64,000 nt of DNA. It comes from Sophora flavescens (taxonomy: Eukaryota; Streptophyta; Magnoliopsida; Fabales; Fabaceae). Of this stretch, positions 31,775 through 42,879 are shown piece after piece. Under the pieces are notes generated by a model. That model saw only the letters and a program-made list of their open reading frames with translations, was not told where the DNA came from and searched no databases. A program made the translations under genes and the position numbers. Location of the stretch: positions 137,561,847 through 137,625,846 of the forward strand of contig CM061064.1 in assembly GCA_030762895.1 (NCBI GenBank). The letters run 5' to 3'. How positions within the stretch are numbered: the stretch's first letter is position 1; the number at the start of each line of letters is the position of its first letter.

Positions 31775-33570
31775 GACGGGTTGGACGAGGATGCACTGAC
31801 GAGGAAGGAGTTTGGGTATGTGATGATGGCATAGCATGTTCTGGAGGTTGGGTCTGAATAGGATTGGAAGGCTGGGGCGGCGTTGTATCACAATCAAGGT
31901 GTTGGACTTGGTTTTGAATTGTAGAATCTTGGGTAATGGGTGTGAAAGATAAGTCAGGTGGTGAAGAGATGGGATTTGTAATGTTATTAGGTGGTGAGAA
32001 GTTTGTATCTAGGGGGGTGGGTGTTGTAATGTAGTTTGGTGGGTCAGCCGGTGGGTTCTCTTGGAAAGGATAAATAATCGGTGAAGAAAAATCTTCTTTA
32101 GGTGGCAGTGGCAAAACTAAGGGATACATTCTAGCATTAAGAATTTTGTATGGAAAAATATGTTCGTGAAAAATAGCAACTCTTGTCACATAAAATTTTT
32201 TTGAAGATAAATCAAGTATTTTGTAACCTTTTTGACCATGGGGATATCCTAAAAAAACTTCCGGAGAAGCACGGTTATCAAATTTGTGATTGATGTGTGT
32301 GTTGCGACCATATACCAAACAACCAAAAACCCGAAGATGAGAAAGATTTGGTTTTTTATTAAACAATATTTCATGAGGTGTATGGCCTTTGAGAACTGTA
32401 GTGGGTAGACGATTAATTAGATAAGTAGCTGTTAATACAAAATCACCCCAAAAATCTAAAGGCAAGTTTAATTGAAAATGTCGGTGTTTACGCTCCACAA
32501 CACCTTTTTGTACGTTGTGGAGTATAAACACAACTTGATTGTTGTAACACTCCCAAGTTTTTTAAAAAAGAGCTAGTTTGAGAATTAAAAAATTCACGTG
32601 CATTATTGGATTGTATTTTTTGAATATGTGTTTGAAATTGTTTCTCAACCATTAAAAAAAAATGAGGAATGATGGTATTGACTTCACTTTTGTGTTGCAT
32701 GAGAAAAACCTGTACTTCTAGAAAAATCATCAACCACAGTAAGGAAAAATTTTGCACCAGAGGAATGAGTTTTATTGTAGGGTCCCCAAACATCAAAATG
32801 TACTAATTCAAAACATTTAACCGTGGAAATGCTACTTAATGAAAATTTTAGACGAGTCTGTTTTGCCAACAGACAAACAGTACAAGTACATTTATTTGAA
32901 AACTTAATGCTAGAATCAATATTATTGAATTGTGAAGATAAAGCTGGCGCCGGATGTCCTAAACGCCAGTGCCATAAATCAAAATGAGAGCCAAATGAAG
33001 CAACGGAGACAAAGGTGGTAGGAGAGTTGTCCATGAGATAGAGACCCCCATGTTGCTCACCCATCACAAAAGTCCTCTTCGTCCTCTGGTCCTGTAAAAA
33101 ACATCAAGTAGGGGTAAAAGTGACCCAAGATTTGATACCATATGGTGAGTGACACCGGAATCTAAAATCCAGAGGGAAGAACAAGGTTTAAAAGAGACAA
33201 AACAACAAAAAAAGTTACCTGCAAAATTTGCTAGAGGTTGGTCATTACCAGGCTTAATGAGAGAAAGTAATTGCTATATTTGAGTCTGAGACAAACTAAC
33301 TAGAGGCTGAGAATCTGGAGATAAAGCAGCAGCAGTTGGATGAGCTTGTGAAGCAGAAGGTCTTGAGCCCCGACTATCACGAGAGGAAGAACCACGACGG
33401 GATTCGTCGGTTCCAAGATTGTGTTTCCACCATGAAGGATAGCCAATTTTGGTATAGCAGTGACTGTCAGAATGACCATCAACATTGCAAATGGAATAAT
33501 GATAAGAAGGTTTGGTGTTGCCATCTCGAAAAAGAGTGGAATGTTGAGCAGCCATGTCAATGGCAGCCAT
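31707..33570 (-). pseudogene. Exon copia: gag C-terminus, protease-region remnant and integrase
   Basis: From 33570 downward: SICNVDGHSDSHCYTKIGYP, a retained CxxxGHxxxxC-type knuckle of Ale-like gags, then a Ser/Arg-rich tail. The stretch 32684-33067 has WHWRLGHPAPALSSQ and CTVCLLAKQTR (integrase zinc finger), then FDVWGPYN and VVDDFSR (catalytic core). The core continues across a frameshift near 32530-32690 to INRLPTTVLKGHTPHE, LRVFGCLVYGRN and VFLGYPHGQKGYKI. A proline-rich linker ends in RPRNRPRYLDDYICS. No clear protease active site remains. Confidence 0.82.
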
Positions 33571-33600
33571 GGATGGTCAAAGAAATGAAGGACCGAATTT

Positions 33601-33612
33601 TGGATGATACCA
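33601..33612 (-). other. Primer-binding site of exon copia (tRNA-Met type)
   Basis: TGGTATCATCCA on the minus strand, directly after the 5' LTR end. Confidence 0.8.
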
Positions 33613-33946
33613 TGTAAAGAAACGTCGAAGATGATAGTTTGGTAGAATAATACTTGTGTATGTCAAAAGGATTACATCAGGGACTTCAATACAAAAGGTT
33701 TTGTAACCGAAAAATAAATGAATTTAAATATACATCAAATCACAAAAGATCAGAATAACAAATCACACAACATCAGGATGAGAGTTAATAGGCAATGACC
33801 CAAATCATGGAGAGCATCAAGGAGCATATCATGGACAGCTAACAGATTGCGTAACAGCCGCAAATCATGGACAGCATCAAGGAGCATATCATGGGAGGCG
33901 CATATCATGGGATATCAATTGTAATAATAGTTAGGATGCTGTAACA
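33613..33946 (-). repeat. 5' LTR of exon copia, with internal duplication
   Basis: 334 bp, 70 bp longer than its partner because a block containing CATCAAGGAGCATATCATGG is partly duplicated (33800-33920). Otherwise it is very similar to the 3' LTR. Confidence 0.9.
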
Positions 33947-34033
33947 AGCTCCATCCTTCTTACCAGAAGTCAGATGGAAACAAACAAAGCACAGACGTGA
34001 CTGAAAGAGAGACATACTAACTGAAACAGACCC
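33947..34033 (-). pseudogene. 5-phosphatase exon b, upstream part
   Basis: Encodes SVSVSMSLFQSRLCFVC and HLTSGKKDGA, then is cut by the copia at 33946. The last five bases (AGCTC on the plus strand) are one copy of the TSD. The expected AG acceptor just above 34033 reads AC (GATGCAC|GGG). Confidence 0.88.
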
Positions 34034-34550
34034 GTGCATCAGTTATAATTTGTTATCACATCCAGTTAGGTTAGAATGAACAGGTTCTAAGTTCTAACTG
34101 TAACTGCAGGCATATGGTGAGTTTTTTAAGCTTTACACATCACAATGCACATAGCCTGCCACTGATCGCATTACAACACAACAAAATATGGAGGGCACTA
34201 CTTTTTGTCTCGCAAGCAAAATCTGCAACATTAATGAACAAAAAGACACTGCTTTGCTTACCTTTGTAGTTCTGTATAGACATTAGGCAGCAAGCACCCT
34301 TCCACAGCATGATGAGGTGCAATGTGATCAGACTACAGACTGTTTGCACTGACAGTGATCATAAAATACGTAACAGATATTTTCAATGCATGTCTCATAT
34401 ACTACTATACTAGTGATTTATGCTGAAATGTTTTATGATACTTTATTAACACTTGGCATGCAATTCCTGATGTCTTTGAGTTACATTGAATATACATCTC
34501 TATGTTATAATGATATCACATTCAGTGTAAAATGTGCATTATGCCATTAC
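34034..34550 (-). other. Phosphatase intron between exons a and b
   Basis: 517 bp, AT-rich, with donor GTAATG at the exon a side and AC instead of AG at the exon b side. No element seen. Confidence 0.75.
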
Positions 34551-35301
34551 CTTGTTTCCCATGTATCCCATAAGACCAAGTCCAACTGGAGAAACTTTTT
34601 TTCTCAGCTTGCTTTGCACCCAAATAGATACATATATCCTCACCATCTGCTTACTGACAATCCGAACATACTTAGGATGTGGTTTCATGTTGCCTAATTC
34701 AAGAAAAGTATCATCGGATAACATGTCAGATACATCGCCAAGTGAATCAATTACTTCAGGTATCACTTGCTGCTCTTTCCGGAACAAACTCAAGTTTCCA
34801 GAACTATGGTGTGAACGTTTCATTCCACCACCATATACTAAAGCATTATCTGTCCAGTTAAAGCCAATTCTGTCTGAGCTGCTTAGTACTCTCCGCAATT
34901 TCGGAGAGCAATCTTCATGGGGGACTGCATCTAATGGAAGTTCAGGCCAGTCAAGTCGAGTCTGAAGATCAATATCATTTATTTTCCTCAACTGTAATTT
35001 TTTTCCTATACCAATTATGTTTTTCCCTTCCTGCTGTTCCAGCTCGTCATGGTCAAAAGTTCCTAAATACTCCTCATCCATCATATCTAATGCATCAGCA
35101 TCTGTACTGTCTGCTAGAACATCAGCAGCAGCAGAAGCTATTAATGCAGGAGAAGGAGGGGCACTGTAGCTGTTGTGTTTACTTTCAGGTTCAGAATATT
35201 TGTTTAGAGTCCTTCGAATGATTGCCTCCCATTTTGGGATGGGAATGTTATCCTCTGCTCCCAGCACATTTCCAGCATTCAATGGAACTACCTCTTGGGA
35301 A
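34551..35301 (-). pseudogene. 5-phosphatase exon a
   Basis: The exon is bounded by acceptor CACAG above 35301 and donor AAG|GTAATG below 34551. It opens SQEVVPLNAGNVLG and carries the long variable acidic insert of type I enzymes before KYVRIVSKQMV. Compared with relatives, about six residues are missing between KLRK and KVSPVG, in frame. The 751 nt end in a complete codon. Confidence 0.88.
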
Positions 35302-35727
35302 CTGTGAAAAGCATCACATTAATATGGAAGCCAATGATATAGAAGCCATCAGAAGACCAATTTTACAAGCAATGAATCATGACACCATACAGTATTTAAG
35401 GCTATGTACGAACATCTCATCCCATTAGACCAAAGTGATTGTAGAAGGCTTAATTTAGCAGAAGGGTATAGGTATGTGGTAACTAGTAAGTTTGGAGCAC
35501 TAAATTCTGCTCTGATTTCTGATGTAGCTTTCCATAAACTGGAAGCCATTGGTCAGATAGAATGCATGCTAAGCGTCCACTTTTTTTGTTTACATGGCTA
35601 CACATTGATGTATGTACATTACGTAAAACAATCACCAAAGAAGTACTCGGGAAAATGAAAGTGAAAAAGGATAAAAAGTTTATTAGTACATTTGAGACAA
35701 TTATTTATCACTGACATGGCTTATTAA
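35302..35727. other. Upstream intron or flank of the phosphatase gene
   Basis: No further phosphatase exon is recognised. A plus-strand frame at 35404-35658 (MYEHLIPLDQSDCRRLNLAE) looks protein-like but I cannot assign it. Confidence 0.4.
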
Positions 35728-35732
35728 TAATA

Positions 35733-36389
35733 TGTTAGAAAATGGGGTCTGGTCTGCAACAAAGAAGAAGAAAACAATGGTAATGTGCAATCTCCAAGGC
35801 GTGTAGGAACACTAAGCTTTAGGTTCGATTCGCTCCCCACCAATCTCTCCTCGTAGATTGGATGCAACAGGTAAAACCGGCGAATCCCCTTCAGGATACA
35901 ATGGAGTAACCTTGGTTTGGTTTGTACACTCTAAACCAAGCGTATCGTCAATGACAGTTTACAGAACAATAATCTTCCTAACTCTCTCTGCGCACAAGGC
36001 AGAAAAGAAGTGATTTGAAGTGAAGAATGGTTTGGGAAATTCTAAGATTTTCTTCTGTCTTTACTGCATGCATATGATTCTATTTATAAACCAAATCATG
36101 CCTCTTGGTGAAGGAAAACAACCCTTCAAGATGGTCAAATACAACACTTAGAATTAACGATCTTGAAATGACACATCATAACTGTTGGCCTAGTGGCCAG
36201 CGGCTGTGTCCCCATAAAAACTAAAAATCACCGTAAAGCAGATTCGAACTTGTGCAAGTATGGTTAGAAGGAAATGTTGTAACCACTGAACCATATATCA
36301 AACTTGTGATAAGCTTGCATCGTTATATCTATTTTACCGTTAACCCGCAACCTTTAATAAGGTGCATTTTAATTTGAAAATCTCTCACA
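35733..36389 (-). repeat. 3' LTR of decayed copia
   Basis: 657 bp. It matches 40525-41148 except for a block near 36185-36235 (ggcctagtggccagcggctg) absent from the other LTR. The minus strand carries a tRNA-like TGGTTCAGTGGTTAC … AAGTTCGAATC pair. Confidence 0.9.
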
Positions 36390-37274
36390 ATCCCCCACCA
36401 TTTTCAAAATAAACTCAAATCCCATTATTCTGAAAATTGCATGCTTTCAGACAAAGGTATCTCGGGGATTTGAACCTTTGCTTAGTAAGCCATGGGTTTC
36501 ACTCATCCCCAAATAATTTGGTATACAAGCTTTGAAACAAATATTCATTAGAACAAGCGTGCATGACTTACACATGAAATCTCGGTACCATTGAATGACG
36601 TGGTAGGGTGACACATTTGGTAAGGCCTTGTGTCGTGTATCCTTTTCATGAAAGCTTACAGAGTCAAGCCCAACTCTAAGAAGCGGCCCCACTTCACTCT
36701 CATATAGGTGGACTTTACCAAAAGCACCCCCATAAGTTGGGCACCTCAGCACATATATGCTATAGGTCCATTAAGAGCAAAAGCTCACCCTTTTCCTTTT
36801 ATGTCCTTATAGTATCCAAGTACTTTTAAACCTTGGGATGTATCTATTCGTCAAGTACTTGCAATCACTCTGATAGTGTACTTTGGCCACATTGAACTCA
36901 AGACTTGATGCTACTCAACTGTGAGTTGGGTTTCCACCATTGGTGATCATGTAGATATGGGCTTCATTCCCATCCCTAATGATGTTTTTCAAATCATATC
37001 ACTTGTCAGTCCCTTCATCAAAGGATGCAAGATTTCTTTCCGTCTTATAAAGACCCTGGATATTACTCCATTTGTAATTAGTTCCTTGACATAACTATGT
37101 CTCAGCCTAATGTTCCTGGACTTTCCATTATGAACCTGGATATTTGCCCTTGATAGTGTTGAATACTATCCAATTGTATAGATACTGGCGCCATTAAAAT
37201 TGGTATCTCATACAAAAATTTTCTAAGCCATTCAATGTATTTGTTACCTGCTTTCAATACTATGAATTTTGCAG

Positions 37275-38818
37275 CTATGGTGGAATTGGCAATGTAAGTT
37301 TATTTCTTGGATCCCCGAGAAATAACACCCCACCAAGTGCTAAGACCCAACCGCTTGTTAAAGTATGGTCTTCTGTATAATTCACCCAATTGGCATCTGT
37401 GTATCCTTCTAATACCGAAGGATAACCAGTATAGTTTAAACTATAGTTCATTGCCCCCCTCGAGTATTTCAATACTCTTCGGACAACATGCCAATGGTCT
37501 TTGTTTGGATTACTTGTATACCTAGTTAGTCTCCCTACAACATATGCAATGTTTGACTAGGTACATGTCATGGCATACATTAAATATCCAATTACTTTTG
37601 AGTATTCAAGTTGTGCTACTAGAGTACCTTTGTTTGGTACTAAAGTAATGCTATGATCATAGGGAATAGTGATAGGTTGACAATCAAAGTGATTAAATTT
37701 CTTTAATACCTTTTCTACATAGTGAGATTGGGGTAAACCTACATTCTCACCATCTCTTATTATTCTAATTCCTAGAATCACGTCAGCTACCCTTAAGCCT
37801 TTCATGTCAAAATTTCTAGATAAGAACCTCTCAGTTTCTTCAACCTAATCTAGATCAGTACAAAATATTAATATTTCATCAACATATAAAAAAATCATGA
37901 CCCCTTTTCCTCCATGGAATTTACTATAAATACCCTTGTCAGATTTATTTATTTTATATTTAGCTAGCAAAACTTGATCAAACTTTTGATCCCATCGCTT
38001 AGTATCTTATTCTAGTCCATACAACAACTTATTCAATTTACACACTTTCTTTTCCTGACCATTAACCACAAACCCTTCGGGTTGTCTCGTATACACCTCT
38101 TCATCTATTTCCTCATTTAGGAATACCACATCCATTTGATGGATGACAAACTTATAGATGGATCCAAGTGCCAATAGCACTCTAATTGAGGCAATTCTTG
38201 TCACCGGTGCATATGTATATGGTCAATGCCCTCTTTTGTGTAAATCCCTTAGCAACTAATCTTGCCTTAAACGTATCAATAGTTCCACCTACCTTCATTT
38301 TCCTTTTGAAAATCCATTTACAACCTATGGGTTTGGAACCGAGTGGGAGGTCGACTAATTTCCATCTTTTATTCTCCATTATTGAGTCCATTTCCTCTTG
38401 TATAGCTTTCATCCAGGAATCGGGATCTTGAGACTTATTGCCTCTTTAAATGTGCCTGGATCATTTTATGTATTCTAACATATTGGCCTATAACTGTCTA
38501 TGGACTCTCTTATTCCTTCAACAAGGAACATGAAAAACATTGGTCTATAAGTTTTCTCTTTTCTAGCTCTCTGACTTCTCTTAAGTTCTAAACCCACCAA
38601 AGTATCTTTATTAGATACATTGCTTTCCGGATCATGTGCATTACTATGAACATTATCCATGTGACTTGGAATTGAGTTAAACTTATCTTCTTGAAAGATT
38701 CTTCCCTAAACTCAATTACTGTATTAGCAGGATGAGTCACTAGATTCCATAACCATGAATCTATTTGCTTTGCTAATTTTAGCATAGCCCGGGAACACAC
38801 ATTCAATTCCCCATTCAC
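37275..38818 (-). pseudogene. Copia integrase end, RT and RNase H fragments
   Basis: On the minus strand: linker ELKRSQRARKEKTYRP (38475-38660), RT start SKPIGCKWIFKRKMKVGGTI, RIASIRVLLALGSIYKFVIH and QMDVVFLNEEIDEEVY, then VADVILGIRIIRDGENVGLP, SHYVEKVLKKFNHFD and RNase H GYTDANWVNYTEDHT. The YVDD segment (near 37860) and others carry stops. Each piece is in a different frame or ended by a stop. Confidence 0.8.
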
Positions 38819-40524
38819 ATAATTTATTTCTTCTGGTTCAAGAACTTTTACTATTGCCCTACAACCTCAAACTTTGAAAAATTTGAGAACGGGTTTTCTA
38901 TTTTCCAGAGCTCATGTGGGATTATCTTGTTCCTTCTTTTGGAACCCTATTTACTATATAAAAAGACTTCAACATGGCTTCTCCCCTATATCATTTTGCT
39001 AGACCAACATAGGGTATCATCCTAATTTTCTTTTCAACTATAATTTGTTATAGGGAATAAGGTGCAGTTGTTTGGTCAACTATTCTAGTAGACTCAAAGT
39101 AATTTGGGTTATAAAATTATCCTACTCTTCTTATAACTCCTAAAACATTCAATAAATGTTTTATAACAAACAACCTCAATTTACCAACATTATATAATAA
39201 CATATATAATAATCAAAATTAATGGGTAACTGAGAGTTCTTTTACAGTCTAAAATACATTTCCTTAACTGTTACTAACAAGCATTCATAATAATTTTAAA
39301 TCATGTATGCAAGAGACAAACATGAAATATTAACCAAGTATTCCAGATACATATATATTGTTAACAAATCATTAGCATAGAAATCTGACCCTGGCTCGGT
39401 GGTAAAGATGTCGAATTCCTTGTCATGCGTCGTGCTTCAAATCCTAACTAACGCACTTTTTCAATTTAACAATTTAAACCATTCTATTTAAAAACAAAAA
39501 TGTCAGAAAAACATTTGGTAGGATTCGAACTCGTGTCTTGGAGGAAAACCCAAACATTTCTTCACCACCAGACTGTCGCACCGAATGGTCTTATTGTAGA
39601 ATCATTTTATATATTTAAATTTTAACCAAAAAACGCAGAACTTCCAATAAGATGCGACTTTTGGTTGTCACTTCCTACTTCCAACCGGGTCATCAAAACC
39701 CGTTTCGAAGGAAACCGGATTCACAAAACCCTCTGCCATTTTTGGACATTCAATTTCAATCCAAATAAAAATATATTTTACTGTGTCTTTATGTCTTGGA
39801 TTCACATCTAAACATGTTTAAGGATAAATTATTTGCATCATAGGAAACAAACAAAATAATGATCCAATCATTTTTGGTTTTCTATACCATTTCTCCATAA
39901 ACATCCATGTTCATTTTGTGTACTTAGAACAATCCAAAAAACACATCCAAAACATTTTTCATTTCTACAAAATCAAGAAACAATTCCCATCTTATATTCA
40001 CAAAAACATACACTCATGATATAAGATTGTTTACTCTAAAAATAATTAGTTCTTACATGGAACAAATCCATTCATGAATGCACTTGATATAATCATTTAT
40101 ATCTAGGACATTTCAATCAAAATAGATCAACATATTTGCATGCATAATAAACCAAACATATTCATATTCATCAAAATTGACATACTTGATTTTATTCTAA
40201 ATCATGCATCTAAGGCTCTAATACCACATGTTAAAACAAACATAAACAACGAATGCCTTTAGGATTAAACATACATGAATTTAGAATACCAAGTATATCA
40301 TAGCCATAGAAAGTAATTGTGTACCATTCACCAAGTTCACAAATAAACATATTTTTGATGAAGCATTTGAGTATTCACTTCTCCTTGTTGTAAAACAACC
40401 ATGCATCTCTTTCTCCCAACAAATGGAGTTTCCACCCTCGAACCTCTCCACTTTGATAATGTCAAATGTCGATGTCCTTCAATGTTGCAACCATTTTTAT
40501 AAAACGAAAATCGAACCTAAAGAT
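38819..40524 (-). other. Interior of decayed copia without recognisable coding
   Basis: Very eroded. It contains a copia-type primer site TGGTATTAGAGCC on the minus strand (about 40212-40231), oddly 293 bp away from the LTR. Two tRNA-like promoter pairs near 39385-39600 are listed separately. Confidence 0.55.
39385..39595. repeat. Possible tRNA-related/SINE-like sequences in opposite orientations
   Basis: The plus strand has TGGCTCGGTGGTAAAG and about 35 nt later GTGCTTCAAATCC, like A and B boxes. The minus strand from about 39590 has CAGTCTGGTGGTGAAG then CGAGTTCGAATCC. No TSD or poly-A tail was found, so they may be tRNA-like relics rather than SINEs. Confidence 0.35.
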
Positions 40525-41148
40525 TGTTAGAAAATGGGGTCTGGTCTGCAACAAAGAAGAAGAAAACAATGGTAATGCGCAATCTCCAAGGCGTGTAGGA
40601 ACACTAGGCTTTAGGTTCGATTCGACCCCACCAATCTCTCCTTGTATATTGGATGCAACAGGTAAAACCAGTGAATACCATTTCAGGATACAATGGAGTA
40701 ACCTTGGTTTGGTTTGTACACCTTAAACCAAGCGTATCGTCAATGGCAGTTTACAGAACAATAGTCTTCCTAACTCTCTCTGCACACAAGGGAGAAAAGA
40801 AGGTGATTTGGAGTAAAGAATGGTTTGGGAAATTCTGAGATTTTCGTCTGTCTTTACTGCATGCATATGATTCTATTTATAGACCAAATCATGCCTCTTG
40901 GTGAAGGAAAACAACCCTTCAAGAGTTTAACCAACGGTCAAATACAACACTTAAGTAGAATTAACGATCTTGAAATGACACATCATAACTATTGGAGCAT
41001 ATTCGAACTCGCGCAAGCATGGTTAGAAGGAAACATTGTAACCACCGAACCATATATCAAACTTGTGATAAGCTTGCATCGTTATATCTATTTAACCGTT
41101 AACCCGCAACCTTTAATAAGGTGCATTTTAATTTGAAAATCTCTCACA
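40525..41148 (-). repeat. 5' LTR of decayed copia
   Basis: 624 bp; partner of 35733-36389. TATA-like sequence CTATAAATAG lies on the minus strand near 40874-40883. Confidence 0.9.
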
Positions 41149-42374
41149 TACACTACAAGAAAAGGGTGGCTTACCGACGACATATTACCAACGGACGTCG
41201 GTTCCGTCGGTAGTGAGATAGTTTCCGACGGACATAGCCGTCGGTAAACACAAATACCAAAAGTCTAACTAATTACCGACGGAAAGTCCGTCGGTAATGT
41301 TACTGTGGGCTGTTCCGTCTGTAAATCCGTTGGTATATAACGCGGGAAAGGTATTTTCTATGGCACCGAATGGTACCGACGGAAAAAGCCATCGTTAATT
41401 ACCGATGGAATTTCCGCCGGAATAGCAATAACCATATTACCGGCGAACTTTTCCATAGGTAATACATTTTTTGAATTACCGACCGTTTTATCCGTCGGTA
41501 TTCCATCGGTAAATTCAGATTAAACCACCAGCGCCAAACCCTTCCCCTCACTTTTCTTTCCCTGTTTCTCTCTCTGCTCTCTGCCCCATCTCCTCCCTGC
41601 GGACTCCGGTGCCCCCCGGTCCTCGGCACCACCACTCCGTGCACCACCCCACCGCACCTCCGGCCTCCCTTCTCCTTTCTCGTCTCTCTCTGCTTCTCCA
41701 CCCCCCCTCTCTCCTTCTCCTTTTTTCTCTCTTCCGGATCGTCGCCACCGTGCTCCACCACCACCTCTATCTTCTCCTAAGCGAGCCGCCACAGCCATCA
41801 CCGCGTCCCACCACCAGCACCACCACTCTTTCCTTCCTTGCAACAGAACCTCCACACCACCACCCTCCTTGTACTGGTATAAATTTAATATGTTAATGTT
41901 GTTATGTTTTTTTTGTTCTTTAAATTTCTGATTGTAGTGGAAATTTTATTTTATTTTTCTTGGGACACTGCCACCAGCTTACTCCGACAGCCACCAGCTT
42001 CCTTATCACCACCAGCACTGAGGTATGAATCTAACCTTATGTTGTTGTTGTTGTTAAATTTGACATTTTCTATTCTCTTTCTGATATAATTTTTATGCAT
42101 GCTTGATATCGATCTTTACCGTTGATAAGTTGTTCATGTTTAAATGAAATATTGGAATATGTTAGAAATTTTATTTTGTGTTCTGCTTGGTTGCCATTCA
42201 TTTATGTGTTTGTTGTCGTTGTTGTTCCGAATTGAAGATAAAATTTTAAGGGATGAGAACTTTTAAATTGGAAATAACTACAATGTTAGTATGAAAATAA
42301 CCACGTACGATGTTAGTGTGGAAATAACCACAATGAGAACTTTGGTAAAATCTATAACTGCATCCAAACTTCAC

Positions 42375-42377
<3 letters not shown>

Positions 42378-42438
<61 letters not shown>
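42378..42438. repeat. (CA)n microsatellite
   Basis: About 30 uninterrupted CA units inside the CACTA element. Confidence 0.97.
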
Positions 42439-42444
<6 letters not shown>

Positions 42445-42879
42445 ACTGCATCGGCTACGGGGGAGCTAGGACTGTGATGATAGCTGGCCATGGGGCAAAT
42501 GAAGCTGGGACATCATCGAATGTGATTAAAACGGGAGATTAAATTTTTTTTGTACCAAAATAGCTAATTATCGAAACAAAATTAATATTATGTAAGGAAA
42601 ATAAATTTAAATATGTAAATTTAAAAAGTAAATGATTAAATAGTTACATATGAATAATACTAGATTAATAAGTGTAGGAATAATGATTTTGATATTTAAT
42701 TGATTTTGATTTAACTAAATAACTTAGGAATAATGACCGATGTGCATCAACTTAATTGATTTGAATCAATAAATTAAATGATCGAAGAAGGGTTTCCAAC
42801 TTAATATGACGATGCAAACACTATATTAAGCTTAATTTTGCCTCTTGAAAAAAGTAATTATTTAATATGACTTACCTAT

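Larger units (their letters stand above)
29765..33946 (-). mobile_element. Ty1/copia (Ale/Retrofit-like) retrotransposon inside a phosphatase exon, TSD AGCTC
   Basis: Coding on the minus strand, with 5' LTR 33613-33946 and 3' LTR 29765-30028. AGCTC repeats flank it at 29760-29764 and 33947-33951 and restore the host exon exactly when collapsed. A primer-binding site TGGTATCATCCA (33601-33612) and a polypurine tract CTTGAGGGGGAG (30029-30040) are correctly placed. Gag is missing its N-terminal half: coding sequence after the primer site starts close to the zinc-knuckle region. Frame breaks occur in RNase H and the integrase linker. It is non-autonomous. Confidence 0.92.
22743..35301 (-). pseudogene. 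Inositol polyphosphate 5-phosphatase (plant type I), interrupted by three transposons
   Basis: Five exons on the minus strand encode the catalytic half of a plant type I inositol polyphosphate 5-phosphatase, which removes the 5-phosphate from inositol phosphates or phosphoinositides. In order they carry KYVRIVSKQMV and GLMGYMGNK (34551-35301), LFQSRLCFVCFHLTSGKKDG (33947-34033), EQRRNLDVHEILRRT (29662-29759), the catalytic motif WFGDLNYR (23323-23431), GWREGLINFPPTYKYEF (22952-23100), and WCDRILWLGKGIKQ with SDHRPVSS (22743-22838). Splice phases join cleanly. The N-terminal exons with the first conserved blocks are not in view upstream of 35301. A copia sits in an exon, another in an intron, and a CACTA end cuts the last exon. 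One splice acceptor (34034-34035) reads AC instead of AG. The frame has no internal stop in the exons. Confidence 0.9.
35733..41148 (-). mobile_element. Ty1/copia retrotransposon, minus strand, TSD TAATA, heavily decayed
   Basis: LTRs at 35733-36389 (3') and 40525-41148 (5') begin TGTTAGAAAATGG on the plus strand and end TCTCTCACA. The left TSD TAATA is at 35728-35732. The right copy is found at 46398-46402, beyond a CACTA element inserted at 41149. A polypurine tract (gtgggggat on the minus strand) abuts the 3' LTR. Only RT and RNase H remnants are recognisable (37275-38430); gag and most of the integrase are eroded or deleted. Confidence 0.88.

Noticed and set aside
34534..34965. Plus-strand frame of 143 codons
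   Set aside because: Antisense shadow of the phosphatase exon.
36447..36752. 101-codon minus-strand frame next to the copia 3' LTR
   Set aside because: No domain and within the non-coding 3' part of the element.
41399..41896. Arg/Gly/Glu-rich and Pro/Ser-rich opposing frames
   Set aside because: Low-complexity CCT/CAC composition just inside the CACTA end; no family resemblance. It may be a leader exon of the element gene but there is no support.
42246..42542. Frames encoding long VC or HT runs
   Set aside because: Translation of the CA microsatellite.
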